In this document: in pieces, positions 46,028 to 53,162 of the stretch
Layout: every line of letters begins with the position of its first letter
Position numbering within the stretch: position 1 is the stretch's first letter
Source of the DNA: Bacilli bacterium
Lineage (GTDB): Bacteria > Bacillota_I > Bacilli_A > RF39 > UBA660
Direction of reading: 5' to 3'
Assembly: GCA_017484205.1 (NCBI GenBank)
Contig: JAFUTO010000001.1
Coordinates: 1-55,686 of the forward strand
Length of the DNA: 55,686 nucleotides
Notes under the pieces: generated by a model
What the model was told of the DNA's origin: nothing
What the model saw: the letters and a program-made list of their open reading frames with translations, nothing else
Database searches by the model: none
Translations under genes and position numbers: made by a program

Positions 46028-46853
46028 GTTGGAAGAAATTTTTGATGAAGTAATAGAAGAAGCTAATGATGGAATTAAATATAATGGCATAAATATAAAA
46101 TTCCATACATTAGATAAATGTATTCTTAATGGAGCATTTAGTGATATTCCAGTATTAATAATACGCAACAAAAGAGAGACTATAAATAAACTAAAAACTT
46201 ATATTGATTTGGTTTTAAAACAAAAAAAATTAGACCCAAGTAGATCTAATATAAAAAAATGCGTTGCATTATTATGGTCTAATGCTTGTTTTGAAGATTT
46301 CAGTAAACCAACCGTGTTTATTGATAATCGTATTAACTTTTATATAAATGATGACTTTCTAAAACACGAAAAAGAAATAGATAATATTGTTATCAAGAAA
46401 AATATTGAATCTATATATAAAGAAACACCTTATGCTTTTAAAGCATATATAAAAATAGATAATGATAAATATTATTTACCATCCATAAACTATGGTATAA
46501 GTAATGATACATGTTATATATATAAATTAACTAATCATGATAATGATATAAAATTGAGTAGAAAAATTGAATCTAAATATGATGTAAATTTATTAACATT
46601 ATCATTATTAACTAAAGAATTATATAATTATGGTATAGGTAAGATAAAAGTAGTATCTTGTTTGCCTATGAGAGATACAAATGAATCTGCAAAGAATATT
46701 TTAGATGATTTTACTAGCATGGGAAATTTATTTAATAATATAATTATATCAAGCATTCCATTTGAATGTGATGAATATATGAATATAGATGTATATAAAT
46801 TTGATGGTAAGAGTAAAACTAATTTTAATGAATTATTAATTGACAAGGAGTGA
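46020..46853 (+). CDS. Unknown soluble protein between rnc and yebC
   Basis: 277 residues, Asp/Asn/Lys-rich, no signal peptide or membrane helix. Features: CVALLWSNACFEDF (about 80-95) and YLPSINYGISNDTCYIYKL. I do not recognise a family. It is overlapped by rnc and starts with a weak site, implying translational coupling, and ends five bases before the YebC gene, so it is part of an rnc operon. Confidence 0.6.
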   Translation: MDKLEEIFDEVIEEANDGIKYNGINIKFHTLDKCILNGAFSDIPVLIIRNKRETINKLKTYIDLVLKQKKLDPSRSNIKKCVALLWSNACFEDFSKPTVFIDNRINFYINDDFLKHEKEIDNIVIKKNIESIYKETPYAFKAYIKIDNDKYYLPSINYGISNDTCYIYKLTNHDNDIKLSRKIESKYDVNLLTLSLLTKELYNYGIGKIKVVSCLPMRDTNESAKNILDDFTSMGNLFNNIIISSIPFECDEYMNIDVYKFDGKSKTNFNELLIDKE

Positions 46854-46857
46854 TAAA

Positions 46858-47571
46858 ATGGGAAGATTTCCAAATATAGCAGCAGCAAAAGCTAAAACAG
46901 GAGCAGCAAAAGGTAAATTATATGGTATGTATGCTAGAGAAATATATCAAGTAGCTAAAAATGGTGGTGCAACACCAGAAGGTAATCCAAGTTTAAAAAG
47001 ATTAATAGAAAAAGCAAAGAAAGAACAAGTACCAGCAGATATTATTAAAAGAGCTATTGATAAAGTTAATAGTGGAACAGGAGAAAATTATGAGGAAACA
47101 ACATATGAATTATTTGGACCTGCTGGATCTACATTAATTGTAAAATGCTTAACTGATAATGTTAATAGATCTGTATCTGATTTAAGAGCAGTAGTAAATA
47201 GACATAAAATTAAAATGGGCGCGATGGGTAGTGTATCATATATGTATGATAATTTATGTACTGTTGGCTTAAAAGGATTAGATGAAGAATCAATAATGAA
47301 TGTTTTAATTGAAAATGATATTGATATAGTAGATATGGAAACTGAAGGCAACCATATACTTATATATGGTGACCCTAAAGATTTATTTAGAATAAAAGAA
47401 GCAATAACTACATTAAAAAGTGATATTGAATTTGATGTTGATGAAATATCAATGCTTCCTAAAGAACGTATCACATTAACTGGTGATGATTTAGTATCAT
47501 TTAATAAACTTGTTGATGCATTAGATGAAGTCGATGATGTTCAAACAGTATATCATAATGTGGAATTATAA
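46858..47571 (+). CDS. yebC: YebC/PmpR-family translation or transcription factor
   Basis: 237 residues from ATG 46858 (AAGGAG nine bases ahead). FPNIAAAKAKTGAAKGKLYG and GNPSLKRLIEKAKKEQVPADIIKRAIDKV are family hallmarks, as is the C-terminal LTGDDLVSFNKLVDALDE. Long annotated as transcription regulators; recent work links the family to translation of proline-rich stretches. The usual KWxxIKxxK opening is replaced by GRFPNIAAAK, as in some Bacillota YebC2-type proteins (inference). Confidence 0.9.
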   Translation: MGRFPNIAAAKAKTGAAKGKLYGMYAREIYQVAKNGGATPEGNPSLKRLIEKAKKEQVPADIIKRAIDKVNSGTGENYEETTYELFGPAGSTLIVKCLTDNVNRSVSDLRAVVNRHKIKMGAMGSVSYMYDNLCTVGLKGLDEESIMNVLIENDIDIVDMETEGNHILIYGDPKDLFRIKEAITTLKSDIEFDVDEISMLPKERITLTGDDLVSFNKLVDALDEVDDVQTVYHNVEL

Positions 47572-47579
47572 ATAAAATA

Positions 47580-47607
47580 TTGAATAAATATAAAAATATG
47601 ATATAAT
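47580..47607 (+). promoter_or_regulatory. Promoter of antisense RNA 1
   Basis: TTGAAT (47580-47585), 16 bp, TGATATAAT with TATAAT at 47602-47607. No ORF with a ribosome-binding site and length follows on this strand. Confidence 0.7.
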
Positions 47608-47612
47608 GTATA

Positions 47613-47727
47613 TAGATGGAAGAAATTTCATAAAATAAAAAGAGGAGTATTTGATTCCTTAAGTCAGATGCTTACTCAAGTTTAACTCAAGAAAACACCA
47701 GAGCTAGTTGATTCTGGTGTTTTCGTT
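47613..47727 (+). ncRNA. Putative type I antitoxin RNA 1
   Basis: About 115 nt from the promoter at 47580 to a hairpin terminator (AAAACACCAGA 47692-47702 with TCTGGTGTTTT 47713-47723). It runs toward, and ends just short of, the stop codon of the minus-strand peptide gene, so it should be complementary to the 3' part of the toxin mRNA. It starts with a small stem (ATGGAA/TTTCAT, 47616-47631) followed by CATAAAATAAAAAGAGGAG, features shared with two other loci (52687 and 55186). Confidence 0.6.
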
Positions 47728-47731
47728 TAAG

Positions 47732-47806
47732 TTACTTACCGCGATTATCCGTGATAAGTACGAGTGTATAAAACACTATTAGAAGTCCGAAGACAACTAA
47801 TTCCAT
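47732..47806 (-). CDS. Putative type I toxin 1 (24-residue hydrophobic peptide)
   Basis: MELVVFGLLIVFYTLVLIT and a short polar tail ending in Arg-Gly-Lys: one membrane-spanning helix with charged C-terminus, like holin-like or TxpA/BsrG-type toxins. AAAGGGG (47813-47819) is six bases before the ATG. Its start codon overlaps the stop of a leader ORF. Too short for usual gene finders. Toxic activity is inference from gene layout and peptide type. Confidence 0.6.
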   Translation of the reverse strand: MELVVFGLLIVFYTLVLITDNRGK

Positions 47807-47835
47807 GTAGGACCCCTTTCTATGATTTTGCTCAT
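47797..47835 (-). CDS. Leader ORF overlapping toxin 1
   Basis: Twelve codons (MSKIIERGPTWN) with a very strong AGGAGGTG site seven bases ahead. It ends in TAG four bases inside the toxin gene. The toxin's own site (AAAGGGG) lies within it. Such an overlap makes toxin translation depend on leader translation, similar in principle to mok/hok. Confidence 0.5.
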   Translation of the reverse strand: MSKIIERGPTWN

Positions 47836-47902
47836 AAAAGATCACCTCCTAACAAATTAAGAAAAATCAAAAAAATGTTAAGAGTAAAACACCTGAACTA
47901 TC

Positions 47903-47966
47903 AAATATCCTTAAATATAATTATATAACATATGTTCGTGCAAGTAAATAGTATTTAAGGATATTT
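47903..47966. repeat. 15-bp inverted repeat around toxin 1 promoter
   Basis: AAATATCCTTAAATA (47903-47917) and TATTTAAGGATATTT (47952-47966) are perfect inverted copies, 34 bp apart. The toxin promoter and LexA-like box lie between them. The right copy is followed by T's, so on the plus strand the pair could form a long-loop terminator. Confidence 0.75.
47920..47947 (-). promoter_or_regulatory. Toxin 1 promoter with LexA-like box
   Basis: Minus strand: TTACTT (47947-47942), 16 bp, TATAAT (47925-47920). Between them, minus-strand CGAACATATGTTAT (47938-47925) matches 12 of 14 positions of CGAACATATGTTCG, the idealised Gram-positive LexA site. LexA bound here would block polymerase, so the toxin would be induced by DNA damage (inference). 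Confidence 0.6.
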
Positions 47967-48045
47967 TTTAATTTGTATTAGTTGTATTGTTACATAGAAA
48001 AGTGTATAATTAAATAGACTTTATAAAATTATAGAGGAGGATAAT

Positions 48046-49803
48046 ATGTTTAAATTATTAAAAAATTTTAATAAAAAAGAAAAGATATTTATATTAATAA
48101 GTATTGTTTTAATCGTTTTACAATCATGGTTAGAACTTAAATTACCTGATTACATGTCTAATATAACGATATTAGTTCAAACACCTGGTAGTGAAATATC
48201 TTTAATTATCAAAGAAGGCATATTTATGATGTTATGTGCCTTTGGTAGTTTAGTCTTAAATATTTTAAAAGGGTACGGGGCTGCTTATGTAGGTAGTTCA
48301 TTTGAAAAAAATTTAAGAAGAAAAGTATATACAAAAGTGGAATCATTTAGTATGGAAGAAATTAAAAACTTTTCTACTAGTAGTTTAATAACAAGAAATA
48401 CTAATGATATAACTCAAATAAAGATGTTTGTTACAATGGGTATTCAAATGATGGCAAAGGCTCCAATAATGGCTGTTATGGCTGTTTTAAAAATCCTAAA
48501 TAAACAATTTGAATTTTCAATGATTACATTAACTGGTGTAGTATTAATAATAGTAATGAACTTAATTGTTATTTTAGTTGCTATACCAAGATTTAAAAAG
48601 ATTCAAACATTAACTGATAATTTGAATAAAGTAACAAGAGAAAACTTAACAGGTTTAAAAGTAGTAAGGGCATATAATGCTGAAGAGTATCAACTAAATA
48701 AATTCAATAACGCTAATAATGAACTTACAAATACGCAATTATTCGTACAAAAGATAATGGCTTTAATAGGACCATTTATGTCATCTATTATGCAATTTTT
48801 GTCTTTAGCAATATATTTTGTAGGTGCCTTTTTAATCAATGAAGCAAATATAATGGATAAATTAACAATATTTAGTGATATGGTTGTTTTCTCATCATAT
48901 GCGGTACAAGTAATTATGTCATTTATGATGCTTGTTATGATATTCATTATATACCCTAGAGCTTCAGTATCCGCAAATAGAATTAATGAAGTTTTAGATA
49001 TGGAACCTAAGATTAAAGATGGTAAAATATCAAAAGATACAACAGATTTAAAAGGAATTATTGAATTTAAAAATGTAAGTTTTAAATATCCAGATGCTGA
49101 AGAATATGTCTTAAAAGATATCAGCTTCAAGGCTAATCAAGGTGAAACCATAGCTATTATAGGTTCTACTGGATCAGGTAAATCAACATTAGTTAATTTA
49201 ATACCAAGGTTATATGACGCAAGTGAAGGTAGTATCTTAGTAGATGGTGTAGATGTTAAAGACATGAAATTAGAGTATCTTTATAATAAGATAGGATATA
49301 TTACTCAAAAAGCAGTTTTATTTAAAGGTACTGTAAAAGATAATATCACATTTGGAAAAACAAAAGCTGGTAAACCAAAGAAAGAAGAAGTTATGAAAGC
49401 TATTAAAATAGCTCAGGCAGATGAATTTGTATCTAAAATGGAAAATGGTATAGATGCAGATATAGCTCAAAGTGGTAATAATATATCAGGTGGTCAAAAA
49501 CAAAGACTATCTATCGCACGAGCTATTGCTAGAAATCCAGAAATATATATCTTTGATGATAGTTTCTCAGCCTTAGATTATAAAACAGATTATACTTTAA
49601 GAAAAGAATTAAATAAACATACTAAAAATTCTACTAAGTTTATAGTAGCTCAAAGAATAGGTACTATAAAGGATGCAGATAAAATCATTGTTTTAGATGA
49701 TGGTAGATGTGTTGGAATAGGTAAACATAAGGATTTGTTAAAGAGTTGTAAAGTTTACAAAGAAATAGCAGAATCACAGTTATCAAAGGAGGAATTGGCA
49801 TGA
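48046..49803 (+). CDS. ABC exporter half, degenerate ATP site
   Basis: 585 residues: six-helix transmembrane domain (about 15-300), then ATPase. Walker A GSTGSGKSTLVN, signature ISGGQKQRLSIARAI, Walker B YIFDDSFSALD and IVAQRIGTI at the H-loop. The usual catalytic Glu after Walker B is Asp and the switch His is Gln, so this subunit forms the non-hydrolysing site of a heterodimeric exporter (as in BmrCD or LmrCD). Promoter TTGTAT-17-TATAAT at 47982-48010; AGAGGAGG site. Partner is the next gene, four-base overlap. Substrate likely drugs or lipids (unknown). Confidence 0.9.
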   Translation: MFKLLKNFNKKEKIFILISIVLIVLQSWLELKLPDYMSNITILVQTPGSEISLIIKEGIFMMLCAFGSLVLNILKGYGAAYVGSSFEKNLRRKVYTKVESFSMEEIKNFSTSSLITRNTNDITQIKMFVTMGIQMMAKAPIMAVMAVLKILNKQFEFSMITLTGVVLIIVMNLIVILVAIPRFKKIQTLTDNLNKVTRENLTGLKVVRAYNAEEYQLNKFNNANNELTNTQLFVQKIMALIGPFMSSIMQFLSLAIYFVGAFLINEANIMDKLTIFSDMVVFSSYAVQVIMSFMMLVMIFIIYPRASVSANRINEVLDMEPKIKDGKISKDTTDLKGIIEFKNVSFKYPDAEEYVLKDISFKANQGETIAIIGSTGSGKSTLVNLIPRLYDASEGSILVDGVDVKDMKLEYLYNKIGYITQKAVLFKGTVKDNITFGKTKAGKPKKEEVMKAIKIAQADEFVSKMENGIDADIAQSGNNISGGQKQRLSIARAIARNPEIYIFDDSFSALDYKTDYTLRKELNKHTKNSTKFIVAQRIGTIKDADKIIVLDDGRCVGIGKHKDLLKSCKVYKEIAESQLSKEELA

Positions 49804-51584
49804 GAGGAAGAGCAGGTCAAGTAACTGATAGGGCTAAAGATTTTAAAGGTTCTATTAAAAAGTTACTTCATTATAATAAAAGTTTCATTGTTCTTATCGT
49901 AATTGCCTTAACTCTTTCTATGACATCTACTGTATTAGCTATAATAGGACCTGATAAATTAAAAGAAATAACTAATGTTATAACTGCAGGTCTAGCTACG
50001 TCAATTGATCTAACTAAAATAAAAGAAATAGGATTATTCTTACTTATCATATATTTAGCAAGCTTACTATTTGACTATATTCAAGGTGTGATTATGGCTA
50101 TTGTTACTAATAAGTTTTCAAAGAAGATGCGTGGTGAGATAGCTATTAAAATAAATAAATTACCATTATCTTATTTTGATAAAACAACAGTAGGTGATGT
50201 ACTTTCAAGAGTAACAAATGATGTCGATACAATAAGTAATACAATGAATCAAAGTTTAGGTACATTAGTTTCTGCGTTAACTATGTTTATAGGTACATTA
50301 TTTATGATGTTTCGTATTAATACTACTTTAGCTTTAGTCGCGATATTTTCTACTATATTTGGTTTCTTTATAATGATAATTATTATGTCAAAAAGTCAAA
50401 AATATTTTGATACAGTTCAAAATAGATTAGGTGATATTAATGGACATATAGAAGAAGTATTCTCAGGTCAAAATGTAGTTAAAGTATATAATGCATCTTC
50501 AGAATGTTTAAATGTTTTTGATGAGATTAATGAAGATTTATTCGTTAATAATGTTAAGAGTCAATTTTTCTCAGGATTAATGCATCCACTTATGAACTTT
50601 ATTGGTAACTTTGGATATGTGTGTGTATGTATTGTAGGTGCCATATTAACAATGAATGGTTCAATTGAATTTGGTGTTATTGTCGCGTTTATGATATATG
50701 TTAGATTATTTACAAATCCACTTATGCAATTCGCACAAGCATTTACACAACTACAATCAACAGCAGCTGCATCAGAAAGAGTATTCGCATTTTTGGATGA
50801 AGAAGAAATGACTTTACAAAATAAAAATGACTTTATAAGTTTGACTAGGGAAGATGTAAAAGGTAATTTAGAATTTGAACATGTAAAATTTGGTTATAAT
50901 AATGACAAAGTAATTATTAAAGATTTCTCTGCAAAGGTAAAAGCTGGACAAAAAATTGCCATTGTAGGTCCTACAGGTGCAGGTAAAACTACTATAGTTA
51001 ATTTGCTTATGAAATTTTATGAAGTTAATTCTGGTGAAATTAAAATAGATGGAATACCATTAAGTAAGCTAACGAGAGAAAATGTTCATGAACTATTTAC
51101 AATGGTATTACAAGATACATGGTTATTTAATGGAACTATAAAAGAAAATATAAGATATAATCAAAAAAATATATCAGATGAGCAAATAAAGGAAGCATGT
51201 AAAGTAGTAGGACTAGAACATTATATTAAGACATTACCGAAAGGATATAATACATTGATTGGTGATGCAGATAGTCTATCAGCAGGCCAAAAACAATTAC
51301 TTACTATTGCTAGAAGTATGGTTATAAATACACCATTCTTAATATTAGATGAAGCAACATCTTCAGTAGATACAAGAACAGAAAAATTAGTACAAGATGC
51401 AATGGATAAACTTACTAAAGGAAGAACTTCATTCATTATTGCGCATAGATTATCAACTATCAAAAATGCTGATTTAATTTTAGTTATGAAAGATGGTAAT
51501 ATTGTAGAACAAGGTAATCATAAAGAATTACTTAAGAAAAATGGCTTTTATGCAGAACTTTATAATTCTCAATTTCAAAATTAG
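49800..51584 (+). CDS. ABC exporter half, canonical ATPase
   Basis: 594 residues: six helices, then Walker A GPTGAGKTTIVN, signature LSAGQKQLLTIARSM, Walker B FLILDEATSSVD (catalytic Glu present) and H-loop IIAHRLSTIK. Complements the degenerate first half: together they give one active and one structural ATP site. ATG overlaps the TGA of the upstream gene. A terminator follows. Confidence 0.92.
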   Translation: MRGRAGQVTDRAKDFKGSIKKLLHYNKSFIVLIVIALTLSMTSTVLAIIGPDKLKEITNVITAGLATSIDLTKIKEIGLFLLIIYLASLLFDYIQGVIMAIVTNKFSKKMRGEIAIKINKLPLSYFDKTTVGDVLSRVTNDVDTISNTMNQSLGTLVSALTMFIGTLFMMFRINTTLALVAIFSTIFGFFIMIIIMSKSQKYFDTVQNRLGDINGHIEEVFSGQNVVKVYNASSECLNVFDEINEDLFVNNVKSQFFSGLMHPLMNFIGNFGYVCVCIVGAILTMNGSIEFGVIVAFMIYVRLFTNPLMQFAQAFTQLQSTAAASERVFAFLDEEEMTLQNKNDFISLTREDVKGNLEFEHVKFGYNNDKVIIKDFSAKVKAGQKIAIVGPTGAGKTTIVNLLMKFYEVNSGEIKIDGIPLSKLTRENVHELFTMVLQDTWLFNGTIKENIRYNQKNISDEQIKEACKVVGLEHYIKTLPKGYNTLIGDADSLSAGQKQLLTIARSMVINTPFLILDEATSSVDTRTEKLVQDAMDKLTKGRTSFIIAHRLSTIKNADLILVMKDGNIVEQGNHKELLKKNGFYAELYNSQFQN

Positions 51585-51604
51585 TAACATTAGTTACTTT
51601 TTTT
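51583..51604 (+). terminator. Exporter operon terminator
   Basis: AGTAAC (51583-51588), ATTA loop, GTTACT (51593-51598), T-run; overlaps the stop codon. Confidence 0.8.
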
Positions 51605-51648
51605 GTTCTATAAAATATGCTTGTACATATAATTTAGTGGGTGATAAT

Positions 51649-51942
51649 ATGGATAGATTAGATGGAGTAGGAGTTACATCATTAGAATCATCAGTGACTT
51701 TAAATGATAGAAAAAATATTGTAGTAACAGGTGTTAAAAAAATAGAAAGTTTTAATGATAAAGAGTTTTTAATGGATACAACATTAGGACCAATTTCTAT
51801 AAAAGGTAATGATTTAGAAATTATAAAATTAGATACATATCAAGGTAATGTATCTATAAAGGGATATGTTAATAGTTTTACTTATAAAGAAGATGGGAAA
51901 AAGCAAAAAGAAGAAAGTATGTTATCAAAATTATTTAGATGA
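51649..51942 (+). CDS. yabP: Sporulation protein YabP
   Basis: 97 residues from ATG 51649 (GGGTGAT site; the longer frame begins in the exporter gene). VVTGVKKIESFNDKEFLMDTTLGPISIKGNDLEIIKLD in outline fits the YabP/YqfC family (only key parts quoted: DTTLGPISIKG). Required for spore cortex in Bacillus. yabP-yabQ-divIC is the Bacillus order. Four-base overlap with yabQ. Confidence 0.9.
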   Translation: MDRLDGVGVTSLESSVTLNDRKNIVVTGVKKIESFNDKEFLMDTTLGPISIKGNDLEIIKLDTYQGNVSIKGYVNSFTYKEDGKKQKEESMLSKLFR

Positions 51943-52205
51943 TATTAAAATTACAAATAATAAGCTTAATATTTTCGTTTGTATATGGACTAATCTTTTA
52001 CTTTTTAATTCTTCTTAATAAAAAGTATTTATATGGTAATAAAATATCTTTTATTATAGATGTTTTATTTATTATTGATAATGTATTATTATATTTTATA
52101 ATACTTAGATATATTAATAATGGAATATTTCATATATACTTTTCACTAACAATTATATTAGGTTTTCTTTTAGGATACTATATAGACAAAAGAAGACGCA
52201 TTTGA
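51939..52205 (+). CDS. yabQ: Spore cortex protein YabQ (short form)
   Basis: 88 residues, three hydrophobic helices (LQIISLIFSFVYGLIFYFLI; VLFIIDNVLLYFIIL; IYFSLTIILGFLLGYYI) and a Lys/Arg end. Shorter than Bacillus YabQ (about 210 residues), which has a longer C-terminus. Identified mainly from its place between yabP and divIC and its helix pattern, so the name is partly contextual. Confidence 0.78.
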   Translation: MILKLQIISLIFSFVYGLIFYFLILLNKKYLYGNKISFIIDVLFIIDNVLLYFIILRYINNGIFHIYFSLTIILGFLLGYYIDKRRRI

Positions 52206-52233
52206 TATAATTTAAAATGGAGAGTGTAATGAT

Positions 52234-52647
52234 ATGGCAAATAAAAGAATATCAAGACGAAGAAGAAGACGTATTTTAATAATAGGTTCTGTATGTATAT
52301 TCTTTTTTGTCGTGTTTTGTATCAATGTCGTTAATTATTCATATAAAATAATTAAACTTACAAGTGAACAAGCAGCTTTAGAAAAGCAATTAGATGAACT
52401 AAAGACTGAAAAAGAGAGATTAGATGTAGAAATAAAAAAACTACAAGATCCCGAATATATAGCTAATTTTGCAAGAGAAGAGTATCTATATACTAGAGAA
52501 GGCGAATATGTTATAAAAATAGACCAAGCAGAGGATACAATAGAAGAGATAAAAAAGGAAAACACAAAATATAAATATATAATAGTTGGTTCTATTGCAT
52601 TTTTAGTTATCATAAGTTTAGCTATAAGAAAAAAGGATGATAAATGA
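52234..52647 (+). CDS. divIC: Septum formation initiator DivIC/FtsB-like
   Basis: 137 residues. Arg-rich N-terminus (RRRRRR), one helix (about 15-38), then coiled coil (LEKQLDELKTEKERLDVEI) and the DivIC signature LQDPEYIANFAREEYLYTREGEY. Divisome subunit that bridges FtsL and DivIB. Unusual: a second hydrophobic helix near the C-terminus (YIIVGSIAFLVIISLAI, about 115-131) which standard DivIC lacks. GGAG site upstream. Confidence 0.9.
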   Translation: MANKRISRRRRRRILIIGSVCIFFFVVFCINVVNYSYKIIKLTSEQAALEKQLDELKTEKERLDVEIKKLQDPEYIANFAREEYLYTREGEYVIKIDQAEDTIEEIKKENTKYKYIIVGSIAFLVIISLAIRKKDDK

Positions 52648-52651
52648 TAGA

Positions 52652-52680
52652 TTGATTATTAATACAATTTATTATATAAT
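52652..52680 (+). promoter_or_regulatory. Promoter of antisense RNA 2
   Basis: TTGATT (52652-52657), 17 bp, TATAAT (52675-52680), beginning just after divIC. Confidence 0.75.
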
Positions 52681-52686
52681 GTATGT

Positions 52687-52794
52687 AGATGCATTAATTT
52701 GCATAAAATAAAAATGGAGCTACTTGACTTGCGTATGTTAGGTAACTACCTTTAGACAGAGTATGCCTAGTCTATGATGATTAGGCACTTTTTA
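52687..52794 (+). ncRNA. Putative type I antitoxin RNA 2
   Basis: About 108 nt. 5' stem ATGCA/TGCAT (52689-52704), then CATAAAATAAAAATGGAG, TTAGGTAACTACC (52738-52750), and a terminator hairpin TGCCTA/TAGGCA (52764-52769 with 52782-52787) plus CTTTTT. The right arm covers the toxin stop codon on the other strand, so sense and antisense RNAs overlap at their 3' ends (txpA/ratA-like). Confidence 0.65.
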
Positions 52795-52864
52795 TTACAA
52801 TTAATAACATAATTACTAAAAGTAATACAATAACTATTTTTAGAAATAATACTTCTTTCTTCAT
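52781..52864 (-). CDS. Putative type I toxin 2 (27-residue hydrophobic peptide)
   Basis: Starts MKKEVLFLKIVIVLLLV and continues with nine more hydrophobic residues before Lys-Ser-Ala: a membrane-spanning helix with a positive N-terminus. GGAGGTGG (52874-52881) lies nine bases before the ATG. Shares its last ten codons closely with a remnant at 55286-55330. Not detected by ordinary length cut-offs. Confidence 0.65.
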   Translation of the reverse strand: MKKEVLFLKIVIVLLLVIMLLIVIKSA

Positions 52865-52914
52865 AGTATTGAACCACCTCCAATCTATTATACAAGTTGT
52901 ATATATAAGGAAAT

Positions 52915-52927
52915 GGTAGTTACCTAA
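52915..52927 (-). promoter_or_regulatory. 5' UTR element complementary to toxin 2 mRNA 3' end
   Basis: Minus-strand TTAGGTAACTACC. The same mRNA contains GGTAGTTACCTAA (complement of 52738-52750) further 3'. The 13-bp match would close a long-range 5'-3' stem, which in hok and AapA-type mRNAs keeps the full-length message untranslated. Confidence 0.6.
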
Positions 52928-52946
52928 TGTCTTTCACTCCAAAGTC

Positions 52947-52975
52947 ATTATATAGGTATATATGGGATATTACAA
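52947..52975 (-). promoter_or_regulatory. Toxin 2 promoter
   Basis: Minus strand: TTGTAA (52975-52970), 17 bp, TATAAT (52952-52947). Transcript start near 52940, about 75 nt before the toxin ATG. A second -10-like TATAAT lies at about 52891-52886, close to the ribosome-binding site. Confidence 0.55.
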
Positions 52976-53118
52976 ATGTTGAATTTTAAAAATTGAATAT
53001 GGAAATATATCCAATTTTTTATTTATATAACTAATTTTTCAAAATTGGTTATTAAAATTAATCTAATTTTAAAAAATGAAACTAAATATGGATTAATTTA
53101 GAAGAATGTCATATTTGA
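52973..53118. repeat. Structured repeat B, copy 1
   Basis: About 145 bp, strongly similar to 55330-55475. Two main hairpins: about 52989-53018 (AAAATTGAATATG with TATATCCAATTTT, one mismatch) and 53027-53052 (ATAACTAATTTT with AAAATTGGTTAT). AT-rich throughout, no ORF. Confidence 0.8.
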
Positions 53119-53134
53119 AATAAAGATTAAAACA

Positions 53135-53162
53135 AAAACTAGATATTTAAATATCTAGTTTT
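53135..53162 (-). terminator. lemA terminator
   Basis: Perfect 28-bp palindrome with arms AAAACTAGATATTT and AAATATCTAGTTTT, T-run on the minus strand. Overlaps the lemA stop codon. Confidence 0.85.

Noticed and set aside
52724..52741. Micro-ORF TTG ACT TGC ... TAG after GGAG in RNA 2 and RNA 3
   Set aside because: Only five codons with a TTG start, not kept in RNA 1. The GGAG is better explained by base pairing or by the toxin-strand U-rich end.
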